Shown: piece by piece, positions 56,001 through 61,099 of the stretch
How the letters are laid out: each line of letters starts with the position of its first letter
Position numbering within the stretch: position 1 is the stretch's first letter
From: Arenicola marina
Lineage: Eukaryota; Annelida; Polychaeta; Arenicolidae
DNA length: 64,000 nt
Assembly (NCBI GenBank): GCA_964019135.1
Contig: OZ025248.1
Coordinates: 71,554,119-71,618,118, forward strand
Reading direction: 5' to 3'
Notes under the pieces: model-generated
Told to the model about the DNA's origin: nothing
The model's database searches: none
What the model saw: the letters and a program-made list of their open reading frames with translations, nothing else
Position numbers and translations under genes: made by a program

Positions 56001-56920
56001 ATGAGGGTGTACGATTTGTTTTTGTGGGCGACTAAGTGTTGTTAACCGCACGATCCATCAAACCCTTGTGATTTTGTACTCTGATACCTAAACTTCATAT
56101 TTACCACAAAACCCACATGCATATGAACTAACAAGGTATCGCATTACTATCAAGTCGGTTGAAATGACACTTTCTTGTTGTTTATCGCGCTATTTCGTAT
56201 TTGGTCATTCTTCACCAGCGGCTTTCGCCAGGTGGCATTTCGCTTATTTCGTGTCAATGGCTAGGTGTATAAAGCGCCACCAAGCGAATGGTGTGGTTTT
56301 AACGACATCCAGTTTCTCCACTGGGTGGGCAAGGTGGCGGACAGAACTGAGTTGTCTGCTGCTTCGAAAAATCAACAGAGGATATCGTCGTAATCATGGA
56401 GACTTCAACCAAAATAACAAGATAAGTTGTAAGATACACACTTTTAGAAACTATTGCCATACCCCAAAAAGTTCTCGCCATCAGCACCGCTTCTCGCCAC
56501 GCGTGTTTGCAAAATGCCATACAGGATTTGATGGTCCGGACATGTGGCGTTGTTTCCCAACAACGTCACATGGGGCTAATAACGGGCCAGCTTTACCGCG
56601 GAACACTTCCAAATCCAGCAATGTATGAAGCGCGCCCCCCCCCCCCCCCCCCCCAGCCTAGTCTCTTCTCTACACACATACCAGCCCACTGAATTGCACA
56701 GTCATCAACTGTAAATGATAGGTTGTTTGAAAAGTCCGCCACTAGTTGAATTATTAAGGTGACAAACTCAGAACTAGATGCGATAGAAAGAATGACCTAT
56801 TTCGTATCTTGACTTACCTGGATCTGTCGATCGTCTGAAGCGTGTGACTAAGTCAGCTCCCTGAGTCACGTGACCGGCGATGATGCCGCATAACATCACA
56901 GCACAAAGCAGGAAGTTCAT
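34938..56920 (-). CDS. Secreted VWD-C8-TIL / EGF / LamG multidomain protein (zonadhesin/FCGBP-like), 1138 aa predicted
   Basis: Seventeen exons in transcript order: 56818-56920 (signal peptide), 54661-54911, 53934-54229, 53060-53355, 52370-52572, 51677-51833 (cassette B), 50696-50803 and 49945-50052 (EGF-like), 49490-49740, 48594-48889, 47899-48188, 47221-47423, 46527-46683 (cassette A), 45160-45213, then LamG exons 44705-44885, 44325-44535, 44092-44191, 43026-43114 and the terminal 34938-35000 (19 segments counting every piece). Phases agree throughout and the sum is 3417 nt. The EGF exon at 55116-55223 is left out because it is broken. VWD domains in this family assemble by disulfides in mucus or extracellular matrix; a secreted adhesive or mucosal role is inferred. 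The last intron (35001-43025) holds a 7.3-kb Gypsy element. Confidence 0.82.
35410..35640 (-). mobile_element. LINE C-terminal fragment
   Basis: The - strand reads LSAHRKRYNFIDFNTCPLC followed by EAAKHFFLLCH, a Cys-Cys-His-Cys pattern found at the C-terminus of many LINE ORF2 proteins. Nothing of the RT itself is present. It abuts the truncated 5' LTR at 35678, so it may mark the event that removed the rest of that LTR. Confidence 0.6.
35678..35779 (+). repeat. Truncated 5' LTR remnant (102 bp)
   Basis: ATGTCTTGTTAGTCATTTCC to CGTAACA matches the end of the 3' LTR (42862-42965) with a few differences and a small T-run length change. The first ~780 bp of the LTR are absent. Internal sequence (TATATGGTGGAGAATCC) starts at once after it, where the primer-binding site is expected. 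Confidence 0.85.
35897..37356 (+). pseudogene. gag polyprotein with zinc knuckle, entering protease; one frameshift
   Basis: ATG 35897 begins MADKLDIGGMG. A highly charged coiled-coil stretch (EIEREIFSMKL ... repeated REQ/EREKE) reaches a frameshift near 36170 and continues in a second frame from about 36190. A SCAN-like capsid region follows (FEKVANSLHWPEAFWAVLL, near 36430; LEELQQVILLEQFLDSLP, near 36720). Next comes a CCHC knuckle CYHCSQRGHFRRDC (about 37013-37054) and protease FRDTGAACSLL (about 37283). The protease continues in another frame to 37585 (GIDLLLGNDLAG). Gag-like role: RNA packaging of the element; here non-functional. Confidence 0.85.
37585..40377. mobile_element. Nested 2.8-kb DNA transposon-like element with TIRs, inserted in pol
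   Basis: ACCAAGGATAGTGTATAAT at 37585 is mirrored by TTATACACTATCCTTGGT ending at 40377. Weaker inverted similarity extends about 100 bp inward (GCGCCATCTA...CCGTGTTAGAA on the left, its complement near 40280 on the right). GTA flanks both ends (37582-37584 and 40378-40380), consistent with a 3-bp target duplication. Inside are a foldback (37919-38065), C-runs, and a possible exon at 38699-38793 after a TTTCAG acceptor. That exon reads KWVISLQREDLL...CLHKSC, faintly like part of a THAP zinc finger. No transposase catalytic core was recognised. Confidence 0.75.
40381..41930 (+). pseudogene. Integrase followed directly by an RNase H tail (RT deleted)
   Basis: After the nested element the frame resumes (TRAAEREAQEALLTGQ). 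The integrase has an HHCC zinc finger (HEGPLGGHLG ... CSTCDVC), the catalytic Asp in LIDVVGPL, a second in QSDRGSNF and the Glu in HPESQGALER. A TAA at 40822 splits it just after the zinc-finger His pair. At about 41590 (NFDRTG) the integrase C-terminal part passes in frame into GVGGVLLQENADG, an RNase H segment, then AYFSRKL, IEQKLLAL and YSDHNPL. A TGA at 41842 replaces an expected Trp codon, and the piece ends FADALSRL. The whole RT and the first RNase H Asp are missing between these points. Confidence 0.85.
42264..42271 (+). promoter_or_regulatory. LTR TATA box
   Basis: TATAAATA lies 183 bp into the 3' LTR, a usual place for the U3/R core promoter, followed by ACAGAGCCCACAGG. Activity cannot be judged from sequence. 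Confidence 0.5.
42546..42722. repeat. 19-bp minisatellite inside the LTR, about 9 copies
   Basis: GTGCGTCGTGGGAGCATCA repeats without change, apart from the edges. Since 19 is not a multiple of three, all three + frames read the same peptide cycle in turn and stay open; this is not a gene. It overlaps the expected R/U5 part of the LTR. Confidence 0.95.
43026..44885 (-). CDS. LamG/concanavalin-like domain, exons 1-4
   Basis: 44705-44885 opens APCDQEELLHFPFDHDF with FDDGAHITVSYLTN. 44325-44535 gives NTKQVSEWTVSMWFKLLAL and GYCNNVATPSFALYL. 44092-44191 gives DGVWHHVVMVYDG with MYIDGALAG. 43026-43114 gives LRIAHAGTSPTAGNFDGYLDE. These are the ordered strands of a LamG/pentraxin-like jelly roll (WHHV.. 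and GYLDE are the hallmarks). The donor of 44705-44885 is GTCAGT, a weak but GT site; the phase-2 junction TG|G restores Trp. Likely role: carbohydrate or matrix binding (family knowledge). Confidence 0.8.
45160..45213 (-). CDS. Short Cys-rich linker exon (18 codons)
   Basis: Acceptor CTTTTCAG, then DIVYNDTTGSVCQCNSSM, donor GTACGT; phase 1-1, 54 nt. It links cassette A to the LamG domain and probably completes the VWC-like cysteine pattern. No copy is found in the spacer between the two cassettes. Confidence 0.6.
46527..49740 (-). CDS. Cassette A: VWD (2 exons), C8, TIL, VWC-like
   Basis: 49490-49740 is the VWD N-half with MSMCTISGARHIITFD; the usual GDPH has become GARH. 48594-48889 is the VWD C-half (FNGRFVRLETNF, GVCGNNDGNPDND). 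47899-48188 is C8 (CEEPLKSLIAG ... CGPMVDP, CQYDVCANQ, FRCAALGF); it is 6 nt shorter than its twin. 47221-47423 is TIL (HCPLGTIYQYDAPACPATC, CVCPG-type centre as CMCPG). 46527-46683 is VWC-like (GDVWLAADC, CEVCYNC). Phases 1-0-2-1-0-1, 1197 nt. Confidence 0.85.
47655..47800 (+). mobile_element. tRNA-derived SINE-like element (copy A)
   Basis: AAGCTCAGTCTGTAAGCAGG resembles a tRNA A box, and GTGAGTTTGAACCTTGG resembles a B box about 40 nt later. It lies in the C8-TIL intron. The same element stands at the equivalent place in copy B, so it predates the duplication. Confidence 0.55.
48330..48590. repeat. Intronic ~49-bp minisatellite (copy A)
   Basis: Units of CTGGCGTCTATCACATGGAG plus AATAATGAATCACCAACTAC and ATGGCATAT repeat about five times with shorter variants. 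It lies in the intron after the VWD C-half. The array in copy B has expanded to about nine units. Confidence 0.85.
49210..49432. mobile_element. hAT-like MITE (copy A), 223 bp
   Basis: Ends AGAGGCGGATCCAAGG and CCTAGATCCTCCCCTA, with G- and C-runs inside. It lies 58 bp past the donor of the VWD N-half exon. The twin in copy B keeps only the ends. Confidence 0.7.
49945..50052 (-). CDS. EGF-like exon (copy A), two cysteines lost
   Basis: The 108-nt phase 1-1 exon has acceptor CTTTCAG and a good donor (ACA|GTAAGG). It reads CYSQPYQDNGTYWQEYDGHY then VCKCSYGFEGPNC. Compared with the standard pattern, and with the half-exons beside it (CYSQPCQNGGWC), Cys2 and Cys3 are Tyr, so two of the three disulfides cannot form as usual. 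Still open and spliceable. Confidence 0.7.
50036..50360 (-). repeat. 68-bp array of acceptor plus half EGF exon (copy A)
   Basis: Units start at 50036, 50104, 50172, 50240 and 50308 (exact 68-bp period), the last degenerate. On the - strand every unit carries a pyrimidine-rich CTTTCAG acceptor followed by CYS(Q/L)PCQNGGWC and then a stop (ITL-TGA). Only the last unit in transcript order leads into a full EGF exon (49945-50052). Confidence 0.9.
50696..50803 (-). CDS. EGF-like exon between the two cassettes
   Basis: Acceptor TTTTTTAG, 108 nt, phase 1-1. It reads DYCAGDPCGIGGTCVRHNDS then FTCVCQDGYSGNQ. Five cysteines of an EGF fold are present; the sixth is missing and the module runs on to a weak donor (CAG|GTCAAG). 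It is located in the spacer between duplicates and has no twin elsewhere in the window. Confidence 0.6.
51677..54911 (-). CDS. Cassette B: VWD (2 exons), C8, TIL, VWC-like
   Basis: 54661-54911 has MSMCTISGDPHIMTFD (canonical GDPH start). 53934-54229 has FNGRFVRLETNF and GVCGNNDGNPDND. 53060-53355 is C8 (GASYCGPMVDLLG, VNCQYDVCANQ). 52370-52572 is TIL (HCPLGTIYQYDAPACPATC, CVCPG). 51677-51833 is VWC-like (GDVWLAADC, CEVCYNC). All sites GT-AG, phases 1-0-2-1-0-1, total 1203 nt (exactly 401 codons). This is the better preserved of the two modules. Known relatives: zonadhesin, FCGBP, SCO-spondin, mucins. Confidence 0.87.
52820..52960 (+). mobile_element. tRNA-derived SINE-like element (copy B)
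   Basis: Same element and same intron position as 47655-47800, with GTGGGTTTGAACCTTGG as B-box-like block. Slightly diverged. Confidence 0.55.
53490..53920. repeat. Intronic ~49-bp minisatellite (copy B), expanded
   Basis: Same unit as 48330-48590, here about nine copies including short forms that lack ACTACATGGCAT. It ends 14 bp before the VWD C-half donor at 53933. Confidence 0.85.
54546..54602. mobile_element. hAT-like MITE (copy B), internally deleted to 57 bp
   Basis: AGAGGCGGATCCAAGG and CCTAGATCCGCCTCT mark the two ends. It holds the position of the 223-bp element at 49210, minus most of its interior. Confidence 0.7.
55116..55223 (-). pseudogene. Dead EGF exon (copy B): nonsense codon and lost donor
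   Basis: Twin of 49945-50052. The second codon after the first Cys is TAA where copy A has TAC (GCTGACTTTAGCAGG against GCTGACTGTAGCAGG on the + strand). The donor ACA|GTAAGG has become ACATTAAGG. The remaining cysteines are better kept than in copy A (PCKNNGTCLQ, ACHCSYGFEGPNC). Being phase 1-1, it can be skipped with the frame intact, joining the signal-peptide exon directly to VWD-B. Confidence 0.8.
55207..55600 (-). repeat. Dimeric ~68-bp array of acceptor plus half EGF exon (copy B)
   Basis: Two unit types alternate: one ending in the IFITL-stop version seen in copy A, the other coding CQNGGRCMPL-stop. The order is A-B-A-B-A-B, a dimeric higher-order repeat of about six units. Each carries an acceptor (CTTTCAG) and CYS(Q/L)PCQNGG; some acceptor-side codons are CTGTTACAG variants. 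Confidence 0.85.
56818..56920 (-). CDS. First coding exon: signal peptide
   Basis: ATG at 56920 reads MNFLLCAVMLCGIIAGHVTQ then GADLVTRFRRSTDP with donor GTAAG. A short N-region, a hydrophobic core (FLLCAVMLCGIIAG) and a likely cleavage site near GHVTQG/A fit a signal peptide. RFRR just after could be a furin-type site. A TATAAA-like motif lies about 40 bp upstream on the - strand (near 56960) in AT-rich DNA. Confidence 0.75.
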
Positions 56921-58030
56921 ATCCGTTGTACGAAAACTGCGTTATTTACATTTTTTTTTTATAAATTTCATATATAATGTATATAAATATTATGACAATT
57001 CCCACAAAAAGGTCCCCCTTAAATCAACTGGAGTCATCTTATTCAACGTTACCTATTACATATGCCGTCCATTTGAGAAATGTCCTTTACTCGCCTTAGT
57101 TAGAGGCACAACTTCAAGCAGCGGGTCTTCTCGGTGGGTGCAGCGTCACCTAGCGCCTCCGCCACAACACAAAAAACATATGTGCCACTGCCAGGCGCCA
57201 ATGCCGGTTTTATACAATAGCAACCTCGTACCTAGGCTGTCACCGTCATACAGGCACTCTGTCAAATTTGGTTACCACAAGGTCGCTGAAATGACAAGTC
57301 CGGGAGGCTTTATGGCTTAACATTGTCATATAATGATTTACAGCAAGCGCTGTTGACAACACGCCGGTTCCTAACAGTGTGCCCGTGTCACCGGCGGGTG
57401 CATGTGGATTGAAAAGGACAATTTACCATCTTACGGACTCTCCCTAGTTAATTTTTTTAGCAGGGTGGCGGCAGATTTACACGTCGTAGATGTAGGCCTA
57501 TATCTATATAATAAATTCAATAGAAAAAATAAATTCTACAGAAGGTGCGGGGATATAGAAATAATATTTCGACATGCCCCCACCCCCTCTCCCCAGGGAC
57601 TGGCACCTGCATCTCGGGCAGGTTTCATGTATACAAAAGAGACATTTCTGTTGTTCAACCTGTAAAGGTCATATCGCTTTTACCTAATGGCAGGGATCAA
57701 GGTTGAGCGGAGCCATGTTTCATCGTTTTGACATGTAATGAAGGTAGACATGTCACCTACCTAGTATGTAACATCAGTCATCCGTCAGTTCTGGTAACAT
57801 ATGATAACATTTACGTGGTAATCTGTCACGTGATAGGCTGAACAATTGTAACCAATATTTGATGCATCGGTCTACCGCACATTCTCATAGAGTTGCCAGG
57901 TTACAAACGCTCTTAGAGAATCCCAATATCCTTTTGTAAAATCTGGTTTTTGTACTGCTTCAATGTGCTTATTTGTTTAAAACCCCAAATTAAAATTGGA
58001 CCTATCATGTTAGCAAACAATTCCCACACA
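56921..58030. other. Upstream region of the secreted-protein gene, no other gene
   Basis: AT-rich just upstream of the start, then mixed sequence with a C-run at 57579-57592. No exon of a neighbouring gene is recognised. Confidence 0.45.
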
Positions 58031-58308
58031 AGGGAGGATCCAGGGGCAGGGGGGAGGGGGGGGGGGTCCAGGGGGTCCGTACCCCGGTTCGCCGTTTTTC
58101 AATGCAAAATGTATGCCATCTGAGGCGTGGTCCCTCCCCTTTTTTTAAGGAAGAAAGCTGTCTGAGGTGGCGCGGACCCCCACCCCCCCATCCGCCGGTC
58201 GCACGTTTTCAGTGGACCCCCCCCCCACCCGGTCGTCAAAAGAATGGCGGATTACGTGGTCGCAAGTTGTGACACCCCCCCTTTCGAAATTCCTAGATCC
58301 GCCCCTGC
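58031..58308. mobile_element. hAT-like MITE, AGGGAGGATCCAGG ends
   Basis: Left end AGGGAGGATCCAGGGGCAGG and right end TCCTAGATCCGCCCCTG are mirror images. The interior is G-rich on the left and C-rich on the right, with an internal TCTGAGGYG motif repeated at 58119 and 58161. It is the most complete member of this family in the window. Confidence 0.75.
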
Positions 58309-59582
58309 AGCATAACACGGGTTATAGTCTCTACATGCAAGTGATAGTTTATTGCGCCTATTGGCATACCATTAGTTGAGTGGAATACCACCCTCGTTAG
58401 TCCCCATTTAACAGTACATACATGTATATTATTAAGCCTGAACACTTGTACCTAGATATACCTGCTACTGTTTCCCAGACATGATTTTCATACTGCTTCA
58501 AACATCCCGCACTTCTGAAGACAACCACTTTTGTCTTAGCTAAGTTTACTTTCATGCCCCACATTCTACAAAAGTTCTCTACTGTGTTATTATGTTGCTA
58601 AAGACCAAAAAACAGTGTCTGCGCAGATTACAATATAAGTTCATGTGCTGTATTTGGACTAATTCCCTTCCCATCACTATTATTTATCATCTTTACAAGT
58701 TCATTTTAGTATAATGTAAATGGTGATAACATCCTTGTCGTGTACCAACTGTACATTTGCACAATTACGTTCACCTGCCACTATTTAGGCTAGTCGGACA
58801 CATGACTAGGGCTAGCCCTACGTACGTACAAATCGATATACAGTGCATAGAAGCGGCCCTTCATTCTTGATAAATACGTTTGTGTCAACGCTTGCAGTAC
58901 AAAAAATTGGTCTACTGTCCCCTATCCACTTCTGTAGCCCGCATGCTCCTCATACTATTGTTTGTTTTCCGCTGCGCATTTCACCACAATTTCATTTAAA
59001 ATCTTCGTGCATAGCTTTCCAAAAACAGAAAACAATGATATTCCTCTATAATCGGTTCCTTTTTATTTTCACCCTTAAATATTGGACACAATATCTCTCA
59101 TTTAAACCCTCATTTACCTTAACCCTCAGTTCATGATTGTATCCTTCTTCTTTATTTCATCTTAAAACGGGTGTCCAACTTAACCTAATCGCGATCTGCT
59201 CCGAAAGTATACATCTTAATTTGGCGAGTGTTTGCTCTTCGTTTCGGCCAACTGGTCAAGAGAAAAAAATTAGGCCAACCCGCCCCCATCAATGTCGAGC
59301 AGCGTGCCATTTAGCTGGAGCAAGTGACGCATATTGTGACCCTTTAGGTAGCGCCGCCTTACGTTAGAAGTTATCTCGCGGAGGGAACTCAAGAACAGGA
59401 GACATATCACGCATACTGCGTTAATATGTTTGCAAACAGTAAGTGATATGCAAGAGGCCTTAACTCACTGTTTATTTATTTTCATTTTACATATATCTCG
59501 TAAGAAAATATCGTATAGAAATTCTATAAAAAATATTCTTAAGGTTTCTATTGATTTATCTTTTAAAATTCTAAACGCTTTC
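58309..59582. other. No gene recognised
   Basis: AT-rich, with short frames only. Fragments near 58510-58640 (ACCACTTTTGTCTTAGCTAAG...) could be LINE debris on the - strand, but the signal is too weak to annotate. Confidence 0.4.
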
Positions 59583-59960
59583 GTTTAGAGTTTCTATAGA
59601 ATTTCCATAGCGTTTCCATAGACTTTCCATAGAATTTCCATAGAATTTCCATAGAGTTTCGGCCGGCCCGATAGCTCATTGGGTTAGAGCGCTCGCATTA
59701 AACGCTCTGTCCGTCTGAGAGATAACGGCACGTGGATCGGTGCTTCGCGCCCGGATGTGGTCATGTCTGTGTGGTCGCAGGGTAAAGAGGTCGATCTTCC
59801 ATGTAAGAACCCATGAAATGTATTATCGTTTTCATAGAATTTCCATAGAATTTCCATCATAGAATTTTTATAGAATTTCCACAGAATTTCCATAGAATTT
59901 CCATAGAATTCCCATAGAATTTCCATAGAATTTCCATGGAGTTTTTATAGAGCGTCCGGG
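59583..59960. repeat. CATAGAATTTC tandem arrays around a tRNA-like block
   Basis: 12-13-bp units CATAGAATTTC(C) run at 59596-59660 and again at 59829-59955. A tRNA-like element sits between them. The - strand can be read as repeated M-E-I-L-W-K-F-Y, an artefact of the repeat. Confidence 0.85.
59664..59760 (+). mobile_element. tRNA-like SINE head
   Basis: GGCCCGATAGCTCATTGGGT then TAGAGCGCTCG: an A box (TAGCTCATTGG) in tRNA context. The expected B box position (CACGTGGATCGGTGCTTCG) is degraded. Probably a tRNA-derived SINE that split the CATAGAATTTC array. Confidence 0.5.
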
Positions 59961-59962
59961 GG

Positions 59963-60015
59963 GCCTCCCTATTGTAGTGATTAGCGTACTCGACCTTCAT
60001 CGTCCCGAAGGTTCC
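59963..60015 (+). mobile_element. Second tRNA-like fragment
   Basis: CCTCCCTATTGTAGTGATTA then GCGTACTCGACCTTCATCG looks like the 5' half of a tRNA (tRNA-Asp/Glu style D arm and anticodon arm), with GAAGGTTCC where a B box would begin. It stands immediately after the second CATAGAATTTC block. Confidence 0.35.
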
Positions 60016-60136
60016 TTGGCCCAATTTAGCATGTATGTGCGCAACAGCGGCCTAAACAACCAACAGTTCATTTTTCATAGAGTTTCCGAAGAAAGCGCAC
60101 GTCGCGGCAGTGCATGGTACAGAGATCAAGGTCGCC

Positions 60137-60272
60137 ATGGGCGAGTCCAACATCAGCTCCACCTCGGCTGAACCGGCACGGCCCGGGGGGCAGACCTTCA
60201 CACCTCATGCTGCTAATGTTATTGTCCAAAGAATTGGCTCCGCCGCTATTCTCACTACGCAGCAGGCAACAG
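60137..60272 (+). CDS. Possible exon of an unidentified gene
   Basis: Between the minisatellite blocks, a GC-rich segment with coding-like codons reads MGESNISSTSAEPARPGGQ ... VIVQRIGSAAILTTQQATG and meets a donor-like CAG|GTGCGA. A - strand frame of 120 codons overlaps it. No family is recognised, and start and downstream exons are unknown. Confidence 0.22.
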
Positions 60273-60518
60273 GTGCGAAAGTCAATATGCCGGCAAGGCT
60301 TCCAACGTTCCTTAAATGCGAAGTTCAAATCTTCAAATATCACCTTAAATAATGCCGTGCCGTCGGTATCACTTATATCATATATCGCTTCCAGAAGTAT
60401 TCTTCCAGAATATATTCCAGAAGTCTTCAAACCACTCGTTCGCTTGACGCAGAAAACGTAGTGTGTGCCGTTGCAAATTGTAAGACTGGTACGGAAAGTA
60501 TTTAAAATCGATGGAGAC

Positions 60519-61045
60519 TATGGAAACTCCATAGAAATTCTATGAAAATTCTATTGAAATTCTATAAGAACTCTATAGGAAAACGTTTAGAATTTCCATA
60601 GAAAATTCCACAGAAACCGTTAGAATTGTTATTGGTGAAATTCTGTGAGATATTTGTCTACGGGGTGTAATGATGTCTGATAACCTTAATGCCATGATTC
60701 ACGTAATAAATCTAGAAAGAGAATTACCTTCATGTATCCTTTCACATAAAGAGTACTTCTACAAATATGCAAACGTACCTGATCATAACCGGCTACGAGA
60801 GGAAAAAATGGCTCTGTCGAAATATTATCTCTATATACGTTCGATAGAAACCAATTGCTCTATAGAAGTATCCCTAGCTACATCTTCTATAGAAATAATT
60901 TGTTCTCTAGAAATATCTGTTTACGTTCTATAGAAAATAATTGTTCTATAGAATTATGTACAAACATTCTGTAGAAAATAATTGTTCTATAGAATTATGT
61001 ACAAACGTTCTGTAGAAAATAATTGTTCCATAGAAATTAAAAAGT
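60519..61045. repeat. Inverted-orientation CATAGAAATTCTA arrays
   Basis: Units such as TCCATAGAAATTCTATGAAAA (60519-60620) and TTCTATAGAAATA / AATAATTGTTCTATAGAA (60835-61040) continue the family of 59583-59960 in mainly the opposite orientation. TTCTATAGAA is itself palindromic. The pair of blocks brackets 59960-60518 like a very loose inverted repeat. Confidence 0.7.
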
Positions 61046-61099
61046 TATGAAACGCCAGTTACACAAGCCAGTTACGTTACGCTAAAAACGACACTGATT

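Noticed and set aside
56164..56628. 154-codon + frame upstream of the EGF region
   Set aside because: Lies in the first intron of the - strand gene; no domain or codon bias.
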